This document shows positions 42,349-50,270 of a stretch of DNA of 64,000 nucleotides, piece after piece. Every line of letters begins with the position of its first letter. The first letter of the stretch is position 1. The position numbers were made by a program, and so were the translations under genes. The notes beneath the pieces were generated by a model. It did not search any database, was not told the DNA's origin, and saw nothing but the letters and a program-made list of their open reading frames with translations. This DNA comes from Clostridiales bacterium (GTDB lineage Bacteria > Bacillota > Clostridia > Oscillospirales > Oscillospiraceae): assembly GCA_022786995.1 (NCBI GenBank), contig JALFUW010000029.1:1-64000 (forward strand), read 5' to 3'.

Positions 42349-43028
42349 TCGAATTTTTATTGCTTGATCTGGACGACACCATTCTGGACTTTCACAAGGC
42401 CGAGCGTATTGCCCTGAGCAAGACCTTCCGGGACTTCGGCCTGGAGCCGAGGGAGGAAGTGCTGGAGCTGTACCACAAAATCAACAAGTGGCACTGGGAG
42501 CAGCTGGAGCTGGGAGTCATGACCCGGGATCAGGTGCTGGTGGGCCGGTTTGATCGGCTGTTTCAGGAATTGGGTATGGAGGTGGATGCCGCCGCCTGCA
42601 TGAAGCGGTATGAGCACAATCTGTCCATTGGTCACTACTTCCTGCCCGGGGCGGAGGAGGCGGTGAAGAAGCTCCATGAAAAATACCGCCTGTTCCTTGT
42701 GAGCAACGGCACTGCCACTGTCCAGCATGGCCGCCTGACCAGCGCGGGGCTGTACCCTTACTTTGAACAGGTGTTCATTTCGCAGAATATCGGTTACAAT
42801 AAGCCGGATAAGGCCTATTTTGACCGCTGCTTTGAACGGATTCCGGGATTTGCGCCGGAAAAGGCCCTGATGGTGGGCGACAGCCTGACCTCGGATATCA
42901 AAGGCGGCATCAACGCCGGGCTGAAAACCGTCTGGGTGAACCCCGCCCATAAGCCGTGCGGCGACATCCGCTCGGACTATGAAATTGAGGGGCTGTCACA
43001 GCTGGAAGCGCTATTGGAGGAATTATAA
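42345..43028 (+). CDS. HAD-superfamily nucleotidase (YjjG-like)
   Basis: 227 residues from the ATG at 42345, overlapping the rsmA stop; GGAG lies just upstream. HAD motifs: I, L-L-D-L-D-D-T-I-L-D; II, L-V-S-N-G-T; III, the lysine of N-K-P-D-K-A; IV, V-G-D-S-L-T-S-D-I. The pattern fits the YjjG/YfnB group, which dephosphorylates nucleoside monophosphates including non-canonical pyrimidines. It is coupled to rsmA and to the small gene after it. Confidence 0.88.
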   Translation: MIEFLLLDLDDTILDFHKAERIALSKTFRDFGLEPREEVLELYHKINKWHWEQLELGVMTRDQVLVGRFDRLFQELGMEVDAAACMKRYEHNLSIGHYFLPGAEEAVKKLHEKYRLFLVSNGTATVQHGRLTSAGLYPYFEQVFISQNIGYNKPDKAYFDRCFERIPGFAPEKALMVGDSLTSDIKGGINAGLKTVWVNPAHKPCGDIRSDYEIEGLSQLEALLEEL

Positions 43029-43252
43029 TGGAATACGAACTGGTGCATGAAATCAAGAACCTCTGCCGGAACAACCAGATGCGGGACATTTTCTTTGAGG
43101 AAGTGGAATGCGACGACCCGGTGGAATACCTGAGAGGCCAGCTTAAGGGTAAGGCCGTGGAGCTGTCCGTGGAAGAGGGGGCCGGCGGCGCCCTGACCGT
43201 CCACGCGGTGGTGGACGGATTGATGCAGAAGTTTGTCTTCACCCCCATCTGA
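43028..43252 (+). CDS. Small conserved-looking protein of unknown function
   Basis: 74 residues. The ATG shares its A with the stop of the HAD gene (TAATG), so translation is coupled. It is acidic and soluble, with a single Cys-containing motif (I-K-N-L-C-R-N-N-Q-M-R-D) and a C-terminal beta-like part. I do not recognise the family. The overlap with the HAD gene and the sensible codon use support a real gene. Confidence 0.65.
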   Translation: MEYELVHEIKNLCRNNQMRDIFFEEVECDDPVEYLRGQLKGKAVELSVEEGAGGALTVHAVVDGLMQKFVFTPI

Positions 43253-43260
43253 CACGCACC

Positions 43261-43344
43261 GTAGGGCGGCTTGCCCTCAAGCCGCCGCCCTGAACGGTAT
43301 CAATTTAGCTTCGCAGACGGCGGCTTGAGGGCAAGCCGCCCTAC
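43261..43344. repeat. Type A element A3 (84 bp, perfect 27-bp ends)
   Basis: Bases 43261-43287 and 43318-43344 are perfect inverted copies starting GTAGGGCGGCTTGCC, each internally palindromic, around a 30-bp middle. Confidence 0.92.
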
Positions 43345-43371
43345 AGAAGGCTATCATCATTCGGAGATACT

Positions 43372-44145
43372 ATGAAACACATTCACATCCTGCCGTGGCT
43401 GATCATCGCAGCGCTCTGCGCGGCGGCATTTTATCTGCGCTTCGTTTTGTGGGGCTACAGCTTTTCCGCGCTGGTCTGCTGCTGCCTTGCGGGAATCATC
43501 GCCTTTTATGAGGTTACGGGAATGCTCCTGCCTCACTTTCCGGCGGCAATACCAATCCTCCGCCGGGTGTTCACGGTGTGCCTCGCCATCGGCATCGCGG
43601 TGGTGACGGTCACCGAGGGCATCATCATCAGGGCCAGCTTCGGAAGTCCTGATGAGGAAATCGACTACCTGGTGGTACTGGGGGCCAAGGTTCGGGTCAC
43701 CGGCCCGTCGGCTTCCCTGTGGGATCGGATCTACGGTGCCTACGACTATCTGGAGGCCCACCCCGATGTGATTGCCGTTGTCTCCGGCGGACAGGGAGAG
43801 GACGAACCAACCGCGGAAGCCTATTCCATGTATGAGGAACTGGTAGCCCTTGGCATCGCCCCGGAGCGTATCTGGATTGAGAATCAGGCTACCTCCACCT
43901 GGGAAAACCTCCATTTCTCCCTCGACCTGATCGAGGAGAGAACCGGCAAGCGCCCGGAGAAAATCGGCGTGCTTTCCAGCGAATACCATCTGTACCGGGC
44001 AAGCCTCTTTACCAAGGCCTGCGGTGTGGAATTTGTGGGCGTGCCCGCGAAAACCAGCCGGGTCACCCAGAAAATCAACCACTTCATGCGGGAGGTCGCC
44101 GGGGTCTGGCACTACTGGCTGCTGGGCGGACAATACGGGCCGTAG
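43372..44145 (+). CDS. YdcF/DUF218-family membrane protein
   Basis: 257 residues: hydrophobic segments at about 5-22, 25-48 and 60-85, then a DUF218 domain with Y-L-V-V-L-G-A-K-V, V-S-G-G-Q-G, A-Y-S-M-Y-E-E-L and S-S-E-Y-H-L-Y-R-A. Relatives (SanA, ElyC, YdcF) act in envelope integrity, and the reaction is unknown. It starts 28 bp after a type A repeat, and a diverged type C repeat begins after its stop. Confidence 0.88.
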   Translation: MKHIHILPWLIIAALCAAAFYLRFVLWGYSFSALVCCCLAGIIAFYEVTGMLLPHFPAAIPILRRVFTVCLAIGIAVVTVTEGIIIRASFGSPDEEIDYLVVLGAKVRVTGPSASLWDRIYGAYDYLEAHPDVIAVVSGGQGEDEPTAEAYSMYEELVALGIAPERIWIENQATSTWENLHFSLDLIEERTGKRPEKIGVLSSEYHLYRASLFTKACGVEFVGVPAKTSRVTQKINHFMREVAGVWHYWLLGGQYGP

Positions 44146-44208
44146 GACGGCCAGCCAATGCGTGACGAACGCTGCTGGTCAACGTACATCCTCTGGGCCC
44201 CTCGACCA
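44146..44208 (+). repeat. Type C stop-proximal repeat C4 (diverged)
   Basis: It begins on the base after the YdcF stop: GACGGCC, CCAATGCGTGACGAACG, then a decayed right half (CGTACATCC...CCCCTCGAC). Confidence 0.6.
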
Positions 44209-44243
44209 TAACCGCTGTAAAAATATGGAATCTTCCAAACATT

Positions 44244-44359
44244 ACCGTAGGGGCGGCCATTGGCCGCCCGCAACGAAAGGAAGCGGTATGCGTCCTGCTT
44301 TTGACGGTCAGGCCCGAAATATCGAAACGTTTCGGGCACCCAATGGGCGCCCCTACGGT
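44244..44359. repeat. Type A element A4 (imperfect ends)
   Basis: Ends ACCGTAGGGGCGG... and ...CGCCCCTACGGT are inverted with few mismatches. The interior has the palindrome GCCCGAAA...TTTCGGGC. Confidence 0.78.
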
Positions 44360-44365
44360 ACTGGG

Positions 44366-44446
44366 TAACGATACCGAGCAGTACCCAATGGCGTTGCGAT
44401 GATAGACCACCTGTGCACGCATTGGCTGCGGGCCCTGCCCGCCAAA
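44366..44446 (-). repeat. Type C stop-proximal repeat C5
   Basis: On the minus strand it begins within about 6 nt of the ECF gene stop: GGCGGGCAGGGCCCGC, CCAATGCGTG, then CGCCATTGGGTACTGCTCGG. Confidence 0.72.
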
Positions 44447-44449
44447 TTC

Positions 44450-44992
44450 CTATCTATGCAGGGCCTTGCGCAGGACGGGGACGATCAACAGGGCGATGCC
44501 GCCGCCAATCAGGGCGGTGAACAGCTGGGGCAGGGCGAACATCTTGGGCAGAGCCTTCAGCATCGGCTCCTTCAGCATACCGTTTGCCAGCAGCGGAGCG
44601 GCAGCCAGACCGCAGATGATCTTCACCACCAGAATATACAGGGTGGCAAATTTCGCGGCGGCAGCCACCAGCCACGCGGCGACCCGCTGGCCAATGCCGT
44701 TATTCTTACCGGCGATGAAGTGCAGCAGCACCACGAACACGGTGTTGCCCACCATGATGGCGGGGACGGTGACCAACTGGGGCGCGATGCCCAGCAGGAA
44801 GGCCAGCACAGGAGAAATGACGGCGATGGTGATGCCGCTGCCAAGGCCTGCCAGCAGCACGCTGATGGCGAGGACGGCGTTGACACAGGAGCCGGTGACC
44901 AGCTGGCCCAGGGGCTTGGTCAGGGCCTGCAAGGCGATCAGCAGCGCCAGCATGACGGCGGTTTCGGTGATCCAGCGAACGTTTTTACTCAT
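44450..44992 (-). CDS. ECF transporter S-component
   Basis: 180 residues from the ATG at 44992 (MSKNVRWITE; RBS AGAGG). It is almost entirely hydrophobic with about six membrane segments, beginning A-V-M-L-A-L-L-I-A-L-Q-A-L, the pattern of ECF vitamin-binding S-components. The energising EcfA/EcfT module is not nearby, so it must be shared. The vitamin is unknown. It lies 14 bp after the TM1266-like gene, and both sit behind an attenuated leader, so they respond to the same signal. Confidence 0.78.
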   Translation of the reverse strand: MSKNVRWITETAVMLALLIALQALTKPLGQLVTGSCVNAVLAISVLLAGLGSGITIAVISPVLAFLLGIAPQLVTVPAIMVGNTVFVVLLHFIAGKNNGIGQRVAAWLVAAAAKFATLYILVVKIICGLAAAPLLANGMLKEPMLKALPKMFALPQLFTALIGGGIALLIVPVLRKALHR

Positions 44993-45006
44993 GGGAATAC
45001 CTCTTT

Positions 45007-45267
45007 TCATTCACTCTTTCCAGTGACACTGGAATAGGCGGTTTTGACACTGACACCGGACAGGCCGCCCAATTTCCCGGAGAGGGTGGAGATGGTGTTC
45101 TGAGGTGCGTCCAGCGCCACGGTGATGATGCTGACGTTCCGACGGGGGTAGGGGATGCCCATTCTGCCGATGATGAATTCGCTGTATTCGTGCAGAAGGC
45201 CATTGAGGGTCTGCACCATTTCCGGGTTTTCCACAATGATGCTGATGACAGCCACTCTGGTTTCCAT
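45007..45267 (-). CDS. TM1266-like iron-only hydrogenase system regulator
   Basis: 86 residues from the ATG at 45267 (METRVAVISI; RBS GGAGGGAG). It has an ACT/NikR-like fold, with V-A-V-I-S-I-I-V-E-N, L-L-H-E-Y-S-E-F-I-I-G-R-M-G-I-P-Y and the end L-S-G-K-L-G-G-L-S-G-V-S-V-K-T-A-Y, diagnostic of the family found in [FeFe]-hydrogenase maturation clusters. The true function is not established. No hydE, hydF or hydG is present here; its partner is an ECF S-component. Confidence 0.85.
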   Translation of the reverse strand: METRVAVISIIVENPEMVQTLNGLLHEYSEFIIGRMGIPYPRRNVSIITVALDAPQNTISTLSGKLGGLSGVSVKTAYSSVTGKSE

Positions 45268-45285
45268 AACAACACTCCCTCCAAC

Positions 45286-45401
45286 AAAAAATTGCCGCGA
45301 CCCTGACGGTGCGGCAACAGCCAATGCAGCCCCGTATAATACGCGGCTGAAAAAAACTATGCACACCTTTCACGCAGGGATTTTCCCTTAATGTCAGGAT
45401 C
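45286..45401 (-). ncRNA. Candidate riboswitch/attenuator leader of the TM1266-ECF operon
   Basis: From the start near 45403 the leader has GATCCTGAC (45393-45401) that can pair with GTCAGGGTC (45299-45307), closing a set of hairpins (GGG-AAAAT-CCC; CAGCC...GGCTG). The 3' pairing strand sits in the loop of an intrinsic terminator (TTGCCGC/GCGGCAA, then T6, at 45286-45317). Such alternative pairing is typical of riboswitches. I cannot assign it to a known class. Confidence 0.55.
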
Positions 45402-45409
45402 ATGGGGAA

Positions 45410-45438
45410 AGCATACCATAGGAAACGGTGTTTGTAAA
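45410..45438 (-). promoter_or_regulatory. Promoter of the TM1266-ECF operon
   Basis: TTTACA and TATGCT with a 17-bp spacer on the minus strand. Confidence 0.6.
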
Positions 45439-45493
45439 GAGACGATGTACACGAAAAATGAAGGGATATTTTGGCAAAAAATCCCCGAAAAAA

Positions 45494-45531
45494 GTCATTG
45501 CGAGCCAGTGTGCGCACTGGCTCGCAATGAA
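45494..45531. repeat. Type B element B3, minimal palindrome
   Basis: A perfect 16-4-16 palindrome (TCATTGCGAGCCAGTG, TGCG, complement). It equals the two outer ends of the type B family joined without a middle, 14 bp after the DUF1576 stop. Confidence 0.82.
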
Positions 45532-45544
45532 ACGAGTATTCGAA

Positions 45545-46879
45545 TTACTTGCTTTTCAGCGCCTTGCGTTCAAACTTGTCCCGGCTGAGATGCTCCAGAT
45601 TGGGCACCAGGATAATGCAGATCAGCGCCGCGGTGAAGCCGCCGTTGTACAGGCAGAAGCCGCCGTGGAGGGTAGGCACAGAGGTCACCAGCAGGTAGTG
45701 CATGATCGCGGCCAGGAAGCCATAGCGCCAGCCGTACTTGTCGGCAATGGGGCTGAGGCCGTTGGCGTAGCACAGGCCGACGCAGATGGCCTGGGCGTTG
45801 ACGGCAAAGGTGAAGGTGCCGCCCACCAGCGGAGAGACCAGGCCGCAGACCGTGGAGGCCACCACATAGCCCAGCATAATGGGCCAGACGTTGCCGGGGT
45901 GGGAGCCGGAGTTGCAGGTGGAGAGCATACAGAAGATGATGCCGAAGGTCACGCCGTTGAAGGAAGCGCCGATCAGGTTGTAGTAGCCCAGAATGAACAG
46001 GCCGAACACACCCACGTTCATCAGGAACACGGGATTGCCGTAGGTGGAGGAGAAGTTGGTCACCAGCGCCGGGTCGATGATCAGATTCCAGTAGTCCTTG
46101 GGACGGCAGCCCAGTACAAAGGCAATGACAATGCAGGCGCCGAACAGGGCGATACAGAAGGCATTCACCGTCAGCCGGGAGGCCACCTGCAGCTGGGCCG
46201 CGTCGGCACCGGCGGGCAGGGCAACGCCCAGGGTCTTAAACAGGGTGGCGTTGAGGAAGAAGGCGGTCATGCCGATGGGCAGGGCAGCGGAGTACAGGTC
46301 AAAGCCCTTGTGAACCTTGGGGGAGTTGGCAAGTCCGGCGGGCAGGAAGAAGCCGATGACGAAGCCCACCACCAGCGCGATGAGAATGCCCTCCAGGTTG
46401 AAGCCAACGGCCTCCGCGTTGGGATAGCGGATCATCAGGTCGGTGATCAGAGGCGCGATGCCGGTGGAGAACAGCATGGCGTTGACATTGGCGGAAAATT
46501 TTACTTTCTTCACGATGCAGTAGATCAGAACGCCAAAAATGGTGGGCCAGATGTTCAGAATGTTGATGCCCCAGGAGCCAAAGCCCAACGTCAGCACGAA
46601 GGCCAGGGTGGACACGTTGGTGGGGGTGGCCCCAAAGACGATGTACAGAAGCAAACAGATCAGCGCCACCAGACCCATATTCAGGAAGGTGGCAGAATAG
46701 CCGCCGACGGCGAAATAGTTGGTACTCAGCTTGCTGGGCTGGCTGAGAATCTGCCACAGGCCGGGAAGCATACTGCCCCGGTCGGGCATGATGACCGCGG
46801 CGATCAGGAACGCGGCGGTGAAGAAGGCAAAAAACAGCTTCAGAAATTCGCCTTCGCTGAGAGAACGGATCTTTTTCAT
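45545..46879 (-). CDS. DUF1576 multi-pass membrane protein under a ZTP riboswitch
   Basis: 444 residues from the ATG at 46879 (MKKIRSLSEG; RBS GAGGTG). It has about twelve hydrophobic segments, with conserved-looking turns such as N-I-W-P-T-I-F-G-V and C-M-L-S-T-C-N-S-G-S-H-P-G-N-V-W-P. This matches DUF1576, a family of unknown function; it looks like a transporter. The transcript starts with a ZTP riboswitch and terminator and is divergent from purE. That links it to 10-formyl-THF shortage, for example uptake of a folate, formate, glycine, serine or purine precursor. A type B palindrome follows. Confidence 0.8.
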   Translation of the reverse strand: MKKIRSLSEGEFLKLFFAFFTAAFLIAAVIMPDRGSMLPGLWQILSQPSKLSTNYFAVGGYSATFLNMGLVALICLLLYIVFGATPTNVSTLAFVLTLGFGSWGINILNIWPTIFGVLIYCIVKKVKFSANVNAMLFSTGIAPLITDLMIRYPNAEAVGFNLEGILIALVVGFVIGFFLPAGLANSPKVHKGFDLYSAALPIGMTAFFLNATLFKTLGVALPAGADAAQLQVASRLTVNAFCIALFGACIVIAFVLGCRPKDYWNLIIDPALVTNFSSTYGNPVFLMNVGVFGLFILGYYNLIGASFNGVTFGIIFCMLSTCNSGSHPGNVWPIMLGYVVASTVCGLVSPLVGGTFTFAVNAQAICVGLCYANGLSPIADKYGWRYGFLAAIMHYLLVTSVPTLHGGFCLYNGGFTAALICIILVPNLEHLSRDKFERKALKSK

Positions 46880-46918
46880 AAGAACACCTCTGTTTTCTGA
46901 TTTTTGAGGCTGGAAAAC

Positions 46919-47022
46919 AAAAAACGGACAATCCAGCCCCAAACTGAATTGCCCAGACGGTCGGCACCTTTTCCTCCACACTCCACCGCAGTCATCTGCG
47001 AAATCCGTCAGTCATGTAAGAG
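46919..47022 (-). ncRNA. ZTP (pfl) riboswitch of the DUF1576 gene
   Basis: On the minus strand: GACTGACGGA (47004-47013), a stem-loop, GTGGAG, then the conserved GCCGACCGTCTGGGCA (46950-46965). A terminator follows at once (GGGCAAT...ATTGTCC, then T6, at 46919-46954) and shares GGGCA with the aptamer. ZTP binding would prevent termination. Confidence 0.9.
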
Positions 47023-47031
47023 GTCATGTAC

Positions 47032-47060
47032 ATTGTACGAAAGCATCCCGCGTTTGTCAA
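47032..47060 (-). promoter_or_regulatory. Promoter of the DUF1576 gene
   Basis: A perfect TTGACA and TACAAT with a 17-bp spacer on the minus strand. Confidence 0.8.
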
Positions 47061-47151
47061 TGGGTACTTTCCATATAAAACGATTTTTACCTTTTGGCAC
47101 TTTTAACATGGAGGCGGCACAAAACCTGTCGGAAATTGTCTTTCTGCCGCC

Positions 47152-47180
47152 TTGACGCTTTTTTTTGCCCGTGGTATAAT
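47152..47180 (+). promoter_or_regulatory. Promoter of the pur cluster
   Basis: TTGACG and a perfect TATAAT with a 17-bp spacer, directly before the ZTP riboswitch. Confidence 0.82.
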
Positions 47181-47198
47181 TTTATCGTAAAGAGAGAA

Positions 47199-47311
47199 AC
47201 CCTTATGACTGACGGATTCGTGGAGCACCACATGGAGTAAGGGCATATGTTTTTTTGCCGACCGTCTGGGCACACTTTTCCTGATCGCAGGAGGAAGTGC
47301 GCCCATTTTTT
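47199..47311 (+). ncRNA. ZTP (pfl) riboswitch of purE
   Basis: GACTGACGGA (47207-47216), GTGGAGCACCAC hairpin, GGAGTA, then GCCGACCGTCTGGGCA (47257-47272). The terminator GGGC...GCCC with inner CACTT...AAGTG ends in T6 (47268-47311) and shares GGGC with the aptamer. ZTP, which builds up when 10-formyl-THF is low, would allow transcription of purE. Confidence 0.93.
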
Positions 47312-47333
47312 GTTGCTATATTGGAGGTAACAC

Positions 47334-47828
47334 ATGAAAAAAGTTGGTATTGTCATGGGCAGCGACAGCGACCTGCCCATCCTGCGCAAGGCCATGGACA
47401 CCCTGGATTCTTTGCATATTCCCTACGAGTGCCACATCTATTCCGCCCACCGCACCCCCGAGGAAGCCCGCCAGTTCGCCCTGAACGCCCGGAAAAACGG
47501 CTTCGGCGCCATCATTGCCGCCGCCGGTATGGCTGCCCATCTGGCCGGTGCCATCGCCGCCAACACCACCCTTCCCGTCATCGGTATCCCCTGTAAATCC
47601 GCCTGCCTCGACGGCATTGACGCTCTTCTTTCCACCGTTATGATGCCCTCCGGAATCCCGGTCGCCACCGTAGCCATCAATGGAGGCGTGAATGCCGCTT
47701 TGTTATGCGCCCAGATCATCGCCGTGGAGGACGCAGAGCTTGCCGCCCGGCTAGATGCCAAGCGGGCTGCCGATTCCGCCAAGGTGCTGGAAAAGGACGC
47801 CGCGCTGCAGGCAGAACTTAAGAATTGA
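47334..47828 (+). CDS. purE: N5-carboxyaminoimidazole ribonucleotide mutase (PurE)
   Basis: 164 residues. The family signature is clear: I-V-M-G-S-D-S-D-L-P near the start, S-A-H-R-T-P, and A-A-A-G-M-A-A-H-L-A-G. PurE forms 4-carboxy-AIR from N5-CAIR in class I enzymes, or directly from AIR and CO2 in class II. purK is not seen in the window, so the class II reaction or a distant purK must be considered. The gene follows the ZTP riboswitch with RBS GGAGG, and is separated from purC by a type B repeat. Confidence 0.95.
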   Translation: MKKVGIVMGSDSDLPILRKAMDTLDSLHIPYECHIYSAHRTPEEARQFALNARKNGFGAIIAAAGMAAHLAGAIAANTTLPVIGIPCKSACLDGIDALLSTVMMPSGIPVATVAINGGVNAALLCAQIIAVEDAELAARLDAKRAADSAKVLEKDAALQAELKN

Positions 47829-47854
47829 AATAAAGAAAAATGTAGAGAAAAGAT

Positions 47855-47969
47855 GTCATTGCGAACCAGTCCGCAGACTGGTGTGGCAATCCGCAACCCC
47901 ATACGACGTTGGATAGTCGGTATGCTTTAGGAGAACGGATTGCCACGTCGCTTCGCTCCTCGCAATGAC
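47855..47969. repeat. Type B element B4 (115 bp)
   Basis: Begins GTCATTGCGA, ends TCGCAATGAC, with GTGGCAATCCG and its inverse inside. It lies between purE and purC. A CACAGGG/CCCTGTG hairpin follows at 47990-48012. Confidence 0.87.
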
Positions 47970-48069
47970 AGGGTATGTTTGACGCGCACCCCACAGGGCC
48001 TGGTCCCCCTGTGATCCCTATATAGAATCGCTTTATTTGGCAACTAATTATGAAAGAGGTATGTGAATT

Positions 48070-48759
48070 ATGGAGAACCTGAAGCTGCTGTACACCGGTA
48101 AGACGAAGAATGTTTACGCTCTGCCCAATGGCAACTGTTTGCTTAAATTCAAGGACGACTGCACCGGCAAGGACGGCGTGTTCGATCCCGGCGAGAACTC
48201 CGTTGGCCTGACAATCGAGGGCGTGGGCGATGTGAACCTGCGGATGTCCATCTACTTCTTCGAGAAGATCAACGCCGCCGGCATCCGCACCCACTACGTT
48301 TCCGCCAACCTGGACGACACCACCATGGAGGTGCTGCCCGCGAAGGTCTTCGGCAAGGGTCTGGAGGTCATCTGCCGCTACAAGGCTGTGGGTTCCTTCT
48401 ACCGCCGCTACAACCAGTACTGCACCGAGGGTCAGGATCTGCCCGCCTATGTGGAGACCACCTTCAAGAATGACGCCCTGGGCGATCCCCTGGTCACCAA
48501 GGACGGCCTGGTCACCTTGGGTGTCATGACCGCTGAGCAGTACGATTCCCTGAAGGCCCAGACCCAGGCCATCACCAAGATCGTCGCCGACGATCTGAAG
48601 GAGAAGGGTCTTGACCTGTACGACATCAAGTTCGAGTTCGGCTACGACGCCGAGGGCAAGGTCATGCTCATCGACGAGATTGCCTCCGGCAATATGCGTG
48701 TCTACAAGGACGGCAAGTACATCGATCCCATGACCCTGAACAAGCTGTTCTTCGCATAA
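48070..48759 (+). CDS. purC: SAICAR synthase
   Basis: 229 residues, normal for bacterial PurC. It joins aspartate to CAIR with ATP. Visible signatures are [11 protein letters not shown] near the start, F-K-D-D-C-T, G-S-F-Y-R-R-Y, and [20 protein letters not shown] precedes the ATG. purB, which acts on the next step, is not in the window. Confidence 0.95.
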   Translation: MENLKLLYTGKTKNVYALPNGNCLLKFKDDCTGKDGVFDPGENSVGLTIEGVGDVNLRMSIYFFEKINAAGIRTHYVSANLDDTTMEVLPAKVFGKGLEVICRYKAVGSFYRRYNQYCTEGQDLPAYVETTFKNDALGDPLVTKDGLVTLGVMTAEQYDSLKAQTQAITKIVADDLKEKGLDLYDIKFEFGYDAEGKVMLIDEIASGNMRVYKDGKYIDPMTLNKLFFA

Positions 48760-48848
48760 TCATATCGTTCCTGCGGCGTAGGAGAGGGAAATTTTCCCTC
48801 CCCTGCGTTGCTGTTTTCCAAGTTATTCATTTCAAGGAGGATTCCAAA

Positions 48849-50270
48849 ATGGGTGGTTTCTTCGGGGCTGCGTCCCGTAAAAGCTGCAAGTATGACGTAT
48901 TCTTCGGCACGGACTATCACTCCCACTTAGGCACGAAGCGTGGCGGTCTGGTTTTTTACGACACGGACAAGGGCTTCCAGCGTCAAATCCACAACATCGA
49001 AAACACCCCCTTCCGCACCAAGTTTGAAAGCGATTTGACCAAATTCGAGGGCTGCTATGGCCTGGGCTGCATCTCCGACACCGACCCCCAGCCTCTGCTG
49101 GTGCGCAGCCACTTAGGGCTGTTCGCCATCTCCACCGTGGGTATCATCACCAACGCCGAGGAACTGGTGGAGAAGACCTTCTCCGGCCCGGGCCACCAGT
49201 TCATGGCCATGTCCTCCGGCGCGGTGAATGCCACGGAGCTGACCGCGGCCCTCATCAACCGCTGCGACAATCTGGTGGACGGCATTCGCTACGCCCAGGC
49301 TGCCATCAAAGGCTCCTGCACCATCCTGATTCTGAAGGCTGACGGCCTGATCGCCGCCCGGGATCAGATGGGCCGGCTCCCCATCGTCATCGGCAAAAGC
49401 GAAAACGGCTACTGCGCCGCCATGGAATCCTTTGCCTGCCAGAAGCTGGGCTATCAGCCCTGCTATAACTTAGGCCCCGGCGAAATCGTCCAGGTGACTC
49501 CCGAGGGCTACAAGCAGCTGTCCGCTCCCGGCGAGAAGATGAAAATCTGTGCCTTCCTGTGGAGCTACTACGGCTACCCCAACTCCAACTACGAAGGCGT
49601 CAACGTGGAGGTCATGCGAAACCGCAACGGCGAGATCATGGCAAGAAACGAAGAACAGAACGGCACCATGCCGGATGTTGACTACGTTGCCGGTGTGCCG
49701 GATTCCGGCCTGCCCCATGGCATCGGCTACGCCAACTACTCCCACAAGACCTTCGCCCGGCCCTTTGTCAAATACACCCCCACCTGGGCAAGATCCTTCA
49801 TGCCCTCCAATCAGGAGATGCGCAATCTGGTGGCGGAAATGAAGCAGATTCCCGTGCCCGAGCTCATCGAGGGCAAGAAGCTGCTGCTGGTGGACGACTC
49901 CATTGTTCGCGGCACTCAGCTGCGGGAGACCGTGGATTTCCTGTACAAGAGCGGTGCCAAGGAAGTGCATATGCGTTCCGCCTGCCCGCCTATCATGTAC
50001 GGCTGCAAGTACCTGAACTTCTCCAGCAGCAAGTCCGAGATGGAGCTGCTGACCCGCAAGACCATTCAGGATTTGGAAGGCGCCGTGGGACAGCAGCACC
50101 TCGCCGAGTACGCCGACCCCAACACCGAGCGGGGCAAGGCCATGCTGGACTCCATCTGCAAGGAGATGGGCTTCGACTCTCTGGGCTATCAGTCTCTGGA
50201 CGGTCTGCTGGAAGCCATCGGCCTGGATCGTGACAAGGTCTGCACCTACTGCTGGACCGGCGAAGAATAA
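48849..50270 (+). CDS. purF: Amidophosphoribosyltransferase-like protein lacking the glutaminase cysteine
   Basis: 473 residues, RBS AAGGAGG. The C-terminal PRPP-binding loop is intact (L-L-L-V-D-D-S-I-V-R-G-T-Q), and the N-terminal Ntn-glutaminase fold is recognisable (Y-H-S-H-L-G-T-K-R-G-G, S-S-G-A-V-N). But the protein begins M-G-G-F-F-G where canonical PurF has M-C-G-x-x-G, so the nucleophilic Cys1 is glycine. It may use free ammonia or an ammonia-delivering partner, or have another role; a second, canonical purF elsewhere cannot be excluded. Its place in the pur cluster argues for phosphoribosylamine synthesis. Confidence 0.85.
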   Translation: MGGFFGAASRKSCKYDVFFGTDYHSHLGTKRGGLVFYDTDKGFQRQIHNIENTPFRTKFESDLTKFEGCYGLGCISDTDPQPLLVRSHLGLFAISTVGIITNAEELVEKTFSGPGHQFMAMSSGAVNATELTAALINRCDNLVDGIRYAQAAIKGSCTILILKADGLIAARDQMGRLPIVIGKSENGYCAAMESFACQKLGYQPCYNLGPGEIVQVTPEGYKQLSAPGEKMKICAFLWSYYGYPNSNYEGVNVEVMRNRNGEIMARNEEQNGTMPDVDYVAGVPDSGLPHGIGYANYSHKTFARPFVKYTPTWARSFMPSNQEMRNLVAEMKQIPVPELIEGKKLLLVDDSIVRGTQLRETVDFLYKSGAKEVHMRSACPPIMYGCKYLNFSSSKSEMELLTRKTIQDLEGAVGQQHLAEYADPNTERGKAMLDSICKEMGFDSLGYQSLDGLLEAIGLDRDKVCTYCWTGEE

